A DNA stretch of 64,000 nt from Peptostreptococcaceae bacterium. GTDB taxonomy: Bacteria > Bacillota > Clostridia > Peptostreptococcales > Acidaminobacteraceae. The stretch's first letter is position 1, and the number at the start of each line of letters is the position of its first letter. The translations under genes and the position numbers were made by a program. A model generated the notes under the pieces. It saw only the letters and a program-made list of their open reading frames with translations. It did no database searches and was not told the DNA's origin. The stretch spans positions 96,571-160,570 of the forward strand of contig JAMOQG010000019.1 of NCBI GenBank assembly GCA_027064135.1, in the 5' to 3' direction. Positions 57,705 to 64,000 of this stretch are shown one piece after another.

Positions 57705-59615
57705 TTATATGTTTTCTAGAAATACATCTAAATCACTTAATTCTTCGTAAAGTTGATTTATGTTTTTTTCTAATTCTGAGTTTTCGCTGTTAATGCGTTT
57801 AACTTCTATCCCATTTGAATAGACTTCTTCTTTACAAAGTAATTGTTCGTTAGAACTTAAATTTTGTTCTAAATTTTCAATTTCTTCAAGAATTTGTTCC
57901 ATTCTTTTTTTCATTATTTTCACTTTTTTCTTTTCTTCTTTTTTTAATTGCATTTCTTTTTTTTGCTCAGTTTTTGTTTTTGTAGGTGCGATATCTTTTT
58001 TAAAAAGTTCTTTATTTATTTTTTTCTTTTCGATATAGTAATCATAATTTCCTAAATAAGTTTTAATATTGTTTTTACTGAAATCAAAAGTTTTATTAGT
58101 CACTTTATTTAGGAAGTATCTATCATGAGATATGATTAATAAAGTTCCGTCATAATTGTTAAGTGCTTGTTCTAATACTTCTTTTGACTTAATATCAAGA
58201 TGGTTTGTAGGCTCATCGAGTAAAATGAAATTTGAATTTGTTAAAATTAGCTTTAGTAATGATAAACGACCTTTCTCTCCACCGCTTAGCGAATCAATTT
58301 GCTTAAAAACATCATCTTCTTTAAAAAGAAACGCTCCAAGTTTACTTCTGATTTCCGTATTAGTAGCCTTAGGAATAACTTCAAGTATTTCATTAAATAC
58401 AGTATTTAATGGATTAAGTTTTTGTTGTTCTTGATCAAAATATCCAGTAAAAACATTGTGCCCGTGTTTAACTTCACCACTACTTTGTGAAATCTCATTT
58501 AAAATGATTTTGAAAAGCGTAGTTTTACCGATTCCGTTTGGACCAATTAAACCAATTTTTTCGCCTTTAAATATTTCGAAATTTAAATTTTCAAATAATA
58601 GCTTGTTAAACGACTTCGATAAATTTTCAACTTTTAAAACTTCTTCACCGCTTTTTATCGTTGGTGAAAATCGCATTTTCATGGATTCACTAAAAACAGA
58701 TGGTTTGTCGAGAACTTTAACTTTAGCTAGCATTTTTTCTCTGCTTTGAGCCCTTTTTACAAGTTTTTCGGTTCCGTGACCTTTAAAACGTCTTATTATT
58801 TCTTCTTGCTTTTTAATATCCTTTTGTTGTTTTTCAAAAGCTCGTGTTTGAACATCAAGTATACTTTTTTTATAAAGTTGAAAATCAGAATAAGTTCCGT
58901 CATGTTCAATTAATTTTTGATTTTCAATTTCAAATATTTTTGTTGAAATTTTATCCAAGAAATATCTATCATGAGTAATTGTAATAACTGTATTTGGATA
59001 ATCAATTAAATAATTTTCTAACCAAGTAGTAGTAGCTAAATCTAAGTGATTGGTGGGTTCGTCTAGTAGCAGTATATCTGGTTCGCTTAATAATAATAAT
59101 GCAAGTTGAAGTCTTGATTTTTGACCACCACTTAAAATATTGATTGAATTACTGTATTCTTCTTGAGTGAATCCTAGTCCATTTAATACACCTCTAATTT
59201 TACTTTTATAAGTATATCCACCTTTTCTTTCAAAAAGATCAAGATAATCTGAATATTCATTTAGAAGATCAATATCATTTGAGTTTGCTGAAATTTTCTC
59301 TTCATATATATGCAGTTGATCTTCGAGTTCGATTAGTTCATTAAACGTAGGAAGACATGCTTCATAAATAGTTTGATTATTGTTATAATTATTTTTTTGT
59401 TTTAAATAGCCAAGTTTTTTATCTTTTGATAAAAAAACGTTACCATCATCATACGGAATTTCACCAGTTATGATCTTGAAAAGGGTAGTTTTTCCACAAC
59501 CGTTATCACCAATTAATCCAACTCTTTCTTTTTCATTCAAGCTAAAACTTATTTTATTTAGTATTAAATCTACACCGTAATATTTTGTAATATTTGAGCA
59601 TGAGATTGATATCAT
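57705..59615 (-). CDS. ABC-F family ATPase (translation factor/ribosome protection type)
   Basis: 636 residues with two ABC domains and no membrane part. First: GDNGCGKTTLFKIITG, LSGGQKSRLQLALLLL, LLLDEPTNHLDLAT. Second: GPNGIGKTTLFKIIL, LSGGEKGRLSLLKLIL, FILLDEPTNHLDI. The interdomain linker (about 235-300) contains FKGHGTEKLVKRAQSREKML. A Lys/Glu-rich C-terminal coiled coil (about 545-636) is of the Uup/YdiF sort. ABC-F proteins act at the ribosomal E site; whether this one is housekeeping or resistance-giving is unclear. GGAG precedes ATG on the minus strand. Confidence 0.92.
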   Translation of the reverse strand: MISISCSNITKYYGVDLILNKISFSLNEKERVGLIGDNGCGKTTLFKIITGEIPYDDGNVFLSKDKKLGYLKQKNNYNNNQTIYEACLPTFNELIELEDQLHIYEEKISANSNDIDLLNEYSDYLDLFERKGGYTYKSKIRGVLNGLGFTQEEYSNSINILSGGQKSRLQLALLLLSEPDILLLDEPTNHLDLATTTWLENYLIDYPNTVITITHDRYFLDKISTKIFEIENQKLIEHDGTYSDFQLYKKSILDVQTRAFEKQQKDIKKQEEIIRRFKGHGTEKLVKRAQSREKMLAKVKVLDKPSVFSESMKMRFSPTIKSGEEVLKVENLSKSFNKLLFENLNFEIFKGEKIGLIGPNGIGKTTLFKIILNEISQSSGEVKHGHNVFTGYFDQEQQKLNPLNTVFNEILEVIPKATNTEIRSKLGAFLFKEDDVFKQIDSLSGGEKGRLSLLKLILTNSNFILLDEPTNHLDIKSKEVLEQALNNYDGTLLIISHDRYFLNKVTNKTFDFSKNNIKTYLGNYDYYIEKKKINKELFKKDIAPTKTKTEQKKEMQLKKEEKKKVKIMKKRMEQILEEIENLEQNLSSNEQLLCKEEVYSNGIEVKRINSENSELEKNINQLYEELSDLDVFLENI

Positions 59616-59644
59616 ATTTTCTCCTATCTATATCATCATCATAC

Positions 59645-59673
59645 AGTTTATTAATATATTATTGTCTTGTCAA
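59645..59673 (-). promoter_or_regulatory. promoter of the ABC-F/acpP unit
   Basis: On the minus strand TTGACA (59673-59668), 17-nt spacer, TAAACT (59650-59645). The leader is only about 25 nt, so no attenuator precedes this ABC-F gene. Confidence 0.55.
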
Positions 59674-59679
59674 TAATAT
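59656..59679. promoter_or_regulatory. perfect inverted repeat over the ABC-F promoter
   Basis: ATATTATTG, 6 nt, CAATAATAT. It covers the -35 box and the start of the spacer, a good operator position. Confidence 0.4.
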
Positions 59680-59764
59680 AATTATAAAATTTCATAATAT
59701 TTCATAATAAAAAAATATATGCTAAGTTAACGGATTATTCTTGGATCTTCTTTGGTCAGTTTGA

Positions 59765-59793
59765 TTGACAGTTGTGATTTTCTATGTTAAGTT
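59765..59793 (+). promoter_or_regulatory. probable promoter of the pyr operon
   Basis: TTGACA (59765-59770) with, 17 nt on, TAAGTT (59788-59793). The -35 box is perfect, the -10 poor. Confidence 0.45.
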
Positions 59794-59803
59794 ATTAAAA
59801 AAG

Positions 59804-59893
59804 AATAATAATCCCTTTCTTGTCCGAGAGACACTATGAGATTAACAGTTTACAACCTCTTTGGGATTATTGCGTTTAAAAGAGGTTTTTTGT
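59804..59893 (+). promoter_or_regulatory. attenuator-like leader of the pyr operon
   Basis: AATAATCCC (59807-59815) pairs with GGGATTATT (59863-59871). A terminator AACCTCTTT/AAAGAGGTT (59854-59862, 59879-59887) with a T run holds that 3' arm in its loop, so the two structures compete sterically. Between them TGTCCGAGAGACA (59821-59832 region) resembles the PyrR-binding loop (UCCNGNGAGG) but is one base short and differs in the last bases. UMP/PyrR-controlled attenuation is likely but unproven. Confidence 0.6.
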
Positions 59894-59904
59894 TTGGAGG
59901 GAAA

Positions 59905-61158
59905 ATGAATATACTTATTAAAAATGGTTATGTAATTGATCCAAAAAATAATTTAGAAGGATATTATGATATTTTTATTGAGGAAGGATTTATTTCTAAA
60001 GTAAATCAAAATATTGATATCCAAAATTGTGAAATAATTGATGCAAAAGGGAAGATGGTGTGTCCGGGATTTGTTGATGCTCATGTGCATTTAAGAATTC
60101 CGGGTTTTGATTTCAAAGAGGATTTAATATCTGGAACAAAAGCAGCACTTAGAGGTGGAGTTACTTCTGTTGCAGCAATGCCTAATACAAAACCGGTTAT
60201 TGATACTGTAAATAAATTGAATGATGTAAAAAGAAAAATTGAAGAAGAAGCACTTATTGAAGTGTTTCCGATAGTTAGTGTCACAAAAGATCAAAAGGGG
60301 AAAGAATTAGTTGATTTTAAAAAGTTTGAAACTGAAACTGTTGCTTTTTCAGATGATGGAATGCCTATTATGGATAAAGTTGTTTTAGAAAAAGCATTTG
60401 AAAATTTACCTAATTCAGCGTTAATCATATCTCATTGTGAAGATTTCAGTGTATCAAAATTATATACTGATGGACCATGGCCGTGTATTGGTGAATCTAA
60501 AATGGTAAAACGAAATGTTGAAGTTGCAAAAAAATATAATAAAAGGATTCATATTGCTCATATTAGTTGTAAGGATTCTCTTGATCACATTGTTGAAGCT
60601 AAAAATAATGGAACAAAAGTAACTTGTGAAGTTACGCCTCATCATTTTTCGCTTTCAAAAGAAGAAGTAAATATAAAAAGCACATATGCTAAAGTAAATC
60701 CACCAATTAGATCAAAAGAGAATTTAAATGTTATCATTGAAGGTATTAAAAATAATCAAATAGATATTATTGCAACTGATCATGCTCCGCACGAAAAAGC
60801 AAGTAAGGAAGTTGAATATCAAAAAGCATCAAATGGAATAAGTGGAGTTGAAACGAGTTTTTCTTTAGCTTATACTAATCTTGTAAAAAAAGAAGAAATT
60901 GAACTTTCAAAAATAATTGCTATGATGACTTTTAAACCAGCCGAGATATTAAAGATTAAAAGAGGAAGTATAGGCGTAGGAGATATAGCAGATGTTGTAA
61001 TTATAGATTTGAATAAAAAATGGAAAATTGAAGCTGATAAATTTGCGTCAAAAGGTAAAAATACACCTTTTGATGGCTATGAAGTTTATGGTGAAGTTGA
61101 AATTACTATAAAAAATGGAATTATTAAATTTAAAAGGGGTGGAAAATATGAATATTAA
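59905..61158 (+). CDS. pyrC: dihydroorotase
   Basis: 417 residues from ATG 59905 behind GGAGGG; the longer in-frame ATG at 59836 lies inside the attenuator and is not used. Metal-binding GFVDAHVHLRIPG, GGVTSVAAMPNTKPV, HIAHISCKDSL, VTCEVTPHHF and IATDHAPHEKA are intact. Type I dihydroorotase closing the ring of carbamoyl-aspartate. First gene of pyrCFKD; pyrF overlaps it by 11 nt. Confidence 0.95.
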   Translation: MNILIKNGYVIDPKNNLEGYYDIFIEEGFISKVNQNIDIQNCEIIDAKGKMVCPGFVDAHVHLRIPGFDFKEDLISGTKAALRGGVTSVAAMPNTKPVIDTVNKLNDVKRKIEEEALIEVFPIVSVTKDQKGKELVDFKKFETETVAFSDDGMPIMDKVVLEKAFENLPNSALIISHCEDFSVSKLYTDGPWPCIGESKMVKRNVEVAKKYNKRIHIAHISCKDSLDHIVEAKNNGTKVTCEVTPHHFSLSKEEVNIKSTYAKVNPPIRSKENLNVIIEGIKNNQIDIIATDHAPHEKASKEVEYQKASNGISGVETSFSLAYTNLVKKEEIELSKIIAMMTFKPAEILKIKRGSIGVGDIADVVIIDLNKKWKIEADKFASKGKNTPFDGYEVYGEVEITIKNGIIKFKRGGKYEY

Positions 61159-62047
61159 TCAATTGCAAAAGAAAATTATTGATAAGAAATCGCCTGTTGT
61201 AGTTGGATTAGATCCGAGGCTTGAAAAAATACCTGATGAATATAAAAAAGATGGTAAAATTTCTAAGGCTTTATTTGATTTTAATAAAGATGTTATTGAT
61301 GGGATTTATGAAATTGCACCTGCTGTAAAATTACAAATTGCTTTTTATGAAAAATATGGAATTGAAGGTTTAAAAGCGTACTCAGATACAAAAAAATATG
61401 CAAAAGAAAAAGGACTATTTGTAATAGGTGATATTAAGCGTGGAGATATTGGATCAACTTCACAAGCGTATTCAAATGGTCATCTGGGAAATGTTGTTTA
61501 TAATGGAATAAAAGTTGATGATTTTGAAGTTGATAATGTAACTGTTAATCCATATTTAGGTGAAGATTGTATAAATGAATTTATAGAAGATATTGATAAA
61601 TATGATAAAAGCATTTTTGTTTTAGTTAAAACATCAAATAAATCATCAAAACAGATTCAAGATATTAAGAAAGATGATGTTACAATATATGAAAGAGTTG
61701 CTGGAATAGTAAATGTAATGAACTCAAAATATGATGAAAACTACGGACCTGTTGGTGCTGTAGTCGGTGCAACATATCCGAGTGAAATGATTTCGTTAAG
61801 AAAACAAATGAAAAATGCGTATTTTCTTGTGCCAGGTTACGGAGCGCAAGGTGGAGGAGCAAAAGATGTAGTTAATGCATTTAATGAAGACGGGCTTGGT
61901 GCAATAGTAAATTCTTCTAGAGGGATAATATTTAACTATGAAAAAATAGGTTCCACTGTAAAAGAAGGTGCAAAACAAGCTGTACTTGAAATGAATAAAA
62001 AAATTAATGCTGAACTTGAAAAAGCGAATAAAATATATTGGAAGTAG
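61148..62047 (+). CDS. pyrF: orotidine-5'-phosphate decarboxylase (type 2)
   Basis: 299 residues from ATG 61148, behind AAGGGGTGG within the pyrC end. VVGLDPRLEKIP, AVKLQIAFYE, catalytic GDIKRGDIGSTSQAY, VTVNPYLGEDCI and VPGYGAQGG identify the long PyrF type usual in Clostridia. Makes UMP. Confidence 0.95.
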   Translation: MNINQLQKKIIDKKSPVVVGLDPRLEKIPDEYKKDGKISKALFDFNKDVIDGIYEIAPAVKLQIAFYEKYGIEGLKAYSDTKKYAKEKGLFVIGDIKRGDIGSTSQAYSNGHLGNVVYNGIKVDDFEVDNVTVNPYLGEDCINEFIEDIDKYDKSIFVLVKTSNKSSKQIQDIKKDDVTIYERVAGIVNVMNSKYDENYGPVGAVVGATYPSEMISLRKQMKNAYFLVPGYGAQGGGAKDVVNAFNEDGLGAIVNSSRGIIFNYEKIGSTVKEGAKQAVLEMNKKINAELEKANKIYWK

Positions 62048-62053
62048 GATTAT

Positions 62054-62818
62054 ATGAAATTTTATGGAAAAGTAAAAGTAAAAAAAGTAGAATTTATGAC
62101 TGAAGACGTGTTTAAAATGATTGTTGCTAGACCTGATAAAATAGATATTAAGCCGGGACAATTTTTCATGATTAAAAATGTGGAATTGTATCCGCTTTTG
62201 AATCGCCCGATAAGTGTGAGTTCATATAATGAAAAAGAAATTGAATTTGGAATTAAAATAGTGGGAACTGGAACTGAAAATTTTAGCAGATTAAGAGTGG
62301 ATGATGAAATAATTTTAACAGGGGCATTAGGAAATGGCTTTGATTTAAAGAAAGAATATAAAAAAGTGCTTTTAATTGGTGGAGGAATTGGTGTTGAACC
62401 ATTAAAAGGTGCGGCAATGGAACTAAATAAAATGGGTGTTTTTACAAAAATGTTTCTTGGTTTTAATAATGAGTGTTTTGATATAAATGTATTTAATGAA
62501 GTCTCAACCGAAGTTATAACATTTAGCGAAGTTGAAAATAAAGCTGATTATATGGGATATCCAACTGATATTTTAAAAGGTGAATTAGCAAAAGTTGATT
62601 ATGATGTAGTTTTCACATGTGGGCCTAAAATTTTAATGAAGAAAGTTAATGAAATTTCAAAAGCAAATAATGTAGAAACACAATTGTTGTTAGAAGAAAG
62701 AATGGCATGTGGCATTGGAGCTTGTTTAGGTTGTACTTGTGAGACGGTAAATGGATATAAAAAAGTATGTCAAGATGGTCCTATGTTTTACGGTAATGAG
62801 GTGAATTTGAATGAATAA
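62054..62818 (+). CDS. pyrK: dihydroorotate dehydrogenase B electron-transfer subunit
   Basis: 254 residues. FAD-binding NRPISVSSYNEKEIEF, NAD-binding GGGIGVEPLKGAA and the C-terminal 2Fe-2S cysteines CGIGACLGCTC...C. Passes electrons from PyrD to NAD. Overlaps pyrD by 8 nt. Confidence 0.94.
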   Translation: MKFYGKVKVKKVEFMTEDVFKMIVARPDKIDIKPGQFFMIKNVELYPLLNRPISVSSYNEKEIEFGIKIVGTGTENFSRLRVDDEIILTGALGNGFDLKKEYKKVLLIGGGIGVEPLKGAAMELNKMGVFTKMFLGFNNECFDINVFNEVSTEVITFSEVENKADYMGYPTDILKGELAKVDYDVVFTCGPKILMKKVNEISKANNVETQLLLEERMACGIGACLGCTCETVNGYKKVCQDGPMFYGNEVNLNE

Positions 62819-63722
62819 TATTGATATGTCTGTAGATTTAAATGGCCTTAAATTAAAAAATCCAGTAACTGTTGCATCAGGCACGTTTGGGTTTGGAGAA
62901 GAGTATGCTGAATTTATTGATCTGAATCAGATTGGTGCAATTTCAGTAAAAGGCTTGACCCTAAAGCCTAAAGAAGGGAATCCGCCTCCAAGACTTTACG
63001 AAACACCAATGGGTTTATTAAACTCTATAGGATTGCAAAATCCAGGTGTTGAAGTTTTTATAAAAAAATATATTCCATATTTAAGGCAGTTTGATACTAA
63101 AATAATTGCAAACATTAATGGAGCAAATTTGGAAGAATACATGGAAATGGCAAGAATTTTAGATAAAGAAGATATTGATTCAATTGAGCTTAATATTTCA
63201 TGTCCAAATGTAAAGGATGGAGGACTTGCTTTTGGGACAAATCCAGAAGTAGTTAGGAATATTGTAACTGAGATTAGGAATTGCACTTCAAAACACTTAA
63301 TCGTAAAATTATCCCCGAATGTAACTGATATTAAAGAAATCGCTTTAATAGTAGAAGAATGTGGTGCAAATGCTATTTCGTTAATCAATACTGTTGCTGG
63401 GATGGCAATTGATATTGAAAAACAAAAAGCAGTAGTTGAAAGAAAAATAGCAGGATTATCTGGACCGGCTGTTAAACCTATTGCTATTAGGAAAGTATTT
63501 GAAGTTGCAAGTGTTGTAAATATACCGATTTTAGGAATGGGGGGGATATTAAATGGTAATGATGCGGTGGAATTTGCGCTTGCAGGAGCATCTGCAATAG
63601 CTATTGGAACTGGAAATTTCATTAATCCTAACGCTAGCATTGAAACTGTTGAAGGAATTAGAAGTTATTTGATGAGAAAAAAATACTCAAAATATACTAA
63701 AATTATTGGATTGGTTAAATAG
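62811..63722 (+). CDS. pyrD: dihydroorotate dehydrogenase catalytic subunit (class 1B)
   Basis: 303 residues. VTVASGTFGFGEEYAEF, SVKGLTLKPKEGNPPPRL, GLQNPGVE, SIELNISCPNVKDGG with the class-1 active-site Cys, and GMGGILNGNDAVEFALAGA. NAD-linked form together with PyrK. GAGGTG ribosome site inside the pyrK end. Confidence 0.96.
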   Translation: MNNIDMSVDLNGLKLKNPVTVASGTFGFGEEYAEFIDLNQIGAISVKGLTLKPKEGNPPPRLYETPMGLLNSIGLQNPGVEVFIKKYIPYLRQFDTKIIANINGANLEEYMEMARILDKEDIDSIELNISCPNVKDGGLAFGTNPEVVRNIVTEIRNCTSKHLIVKLSPNVTDIKEIALIVEECGANAISLINTVAGMAIDIEKQKAVVERKIAGLSGPAVKPIAIRKVFEVASVVNIPILGMGGILNGNDAVEFALAGASAIAIGTGNFINPNASIETVEGIRSYLMRKKYSKYTKIIGLVK

Positions 63723-63734
63723 AAATCGCTTATT

Positions 63735-63776
63735 AATGGTTTTACTCAAGGAGATATTTGAGTAAAACCATTTTTA
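63735..63776 (+). terminator. terminator after pyrD
   Basis: AATGGTTTTACTCAA (63735-63749) and TTGAGTAAAACCATT (63758-63772) form a perfect 15-bp stem with a T run. Confidence 0.92.
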
Positions 63777-63910
63777 GTATAATTAGAAATAATAATTAGT
63801 GATCAGATCTATTAAAGAAGCGAAGCAATTTGTTTAGGAAATATTGTATATAGTTATTGAGATTAATTGTTAGTATGAATATTCAGAAAAGTTTTACTTT
63901 ATAAAAATAT

Positions 63911-63939
63911 TTGACCCATAAGTTTCAAAATGGTATTAT
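63911..63939 (+). promoter_or_regulatory. promoter of a gene beyond the window
   Basis: TTGACC (63911-63916), 17-nt spacer, TATTAT (63934-63939). Nothing else is recognised in 63777-64000. Confidence 0.65.
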
Positions 63940-64000
63940 CAAATAGTTCTAAGGAAAAGCAGTTGAATTGTCTTAAAAAAAAACTAAAAAAAAGATTTGA

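Overview
The window is 64 kb of very AT-rich, gene-dense DNA. Its signatures are those of a low-GC anaerobic Bacillota, most likely a Clostridia/Tissierellia-type organism: strong purine-rich AGGAGG-like ribosome sites, TTG and GTG starts, a T-box leader, GatCAB, a PyrK/PyrD-1B pair, a TRAP carrier, a sigma-54 activator and factor-independent terminators. The genus cannot be fixed from sequence alone. Almost every gene is on the + strand; the exceptions are acpP and an ABC-F ATPase near 57.5-59.6 kb and one apparent non-coding RNA.

Layout. 0-0.7 kb: tail of an upstream gene, a small FlhB-C-terminus-like protein and a YaaR protein. 0.7-2.1 kb: T-box leader and asnA. 2.2-9.6 kb: pcrA, ligA and gatCAB. 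9.7-15.3 kb: a YhgE/Pip membrane protein, a secreted leucine-rich-repeat protein and a TetR regulator, with paired palindromes at the Pip promoter. 15.4-21.6 kb: an Opp/Dpp peptide ABC importer with a perfect-consensus cre-like site upstream. 21.8-27.7 kb: a cell-wall amidase, a three-gene partner-switching module (HATPase, STAS, receiver-PP2C), rph, rdgB and a phosphodiesterase. 27.7-28.5 kb: seven tRNAs with a duplicated Arg-His block and a truncated tRNA-Lys. 28.9-39.1 kb: hpf, a DUF5317 membrane protein, secA, prfB (programmed frameshift), tex, a PsuK-like kinase, an amidohydrolase and a DUF1385 protein. 39.1-45.6 kb: tsaE, tsaB, rimI, a MacAB-like efflux set, a Yip1-like protein and tsaD. 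45.6-46.1 kb: a gene-free segment that reads as a highly structured minus-strand RNA with its own promoter and an IS200/IS605-like end. 46.2-57.4 kb: a sigma-54 enhancer-binding regulator, then a sigma-54 promoter driving a 2-oxoacid/acetoin-type dehydrogenase (E1a, E1b, E2, E3) with a complete TRAP transporter and a PPC-domain protein inside it, and a frameshifted lipoate ligase. 57.4-59.6 kb: acpP and an ABC-F protein on the minus strand. 59.8-63.7 kb: pyrC-pyrF-pyrK-pyrD behind an attenuator-like leader.

How the parts fit. The 46-57 kb block looks like one inducible catabolic unit: the regulator senses a signal through its GAF/PAS region, acts on the -24/-12 promoter through ATGCTC palindromes about 100 bp upstream, and switches on uptake (TRAP), oxidation to an acyl-CoA (E1-E2-E3) and, if lplA is expressed, lipoylation of E2. 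The substrate is not visible from sequence. The best candidates for undescribed biology are this TRAP-dehydrogenase-PPC operon and the orphan structured RNA behind tsaD. All family assignments are from recognisable motifs and memory; no database search was run.
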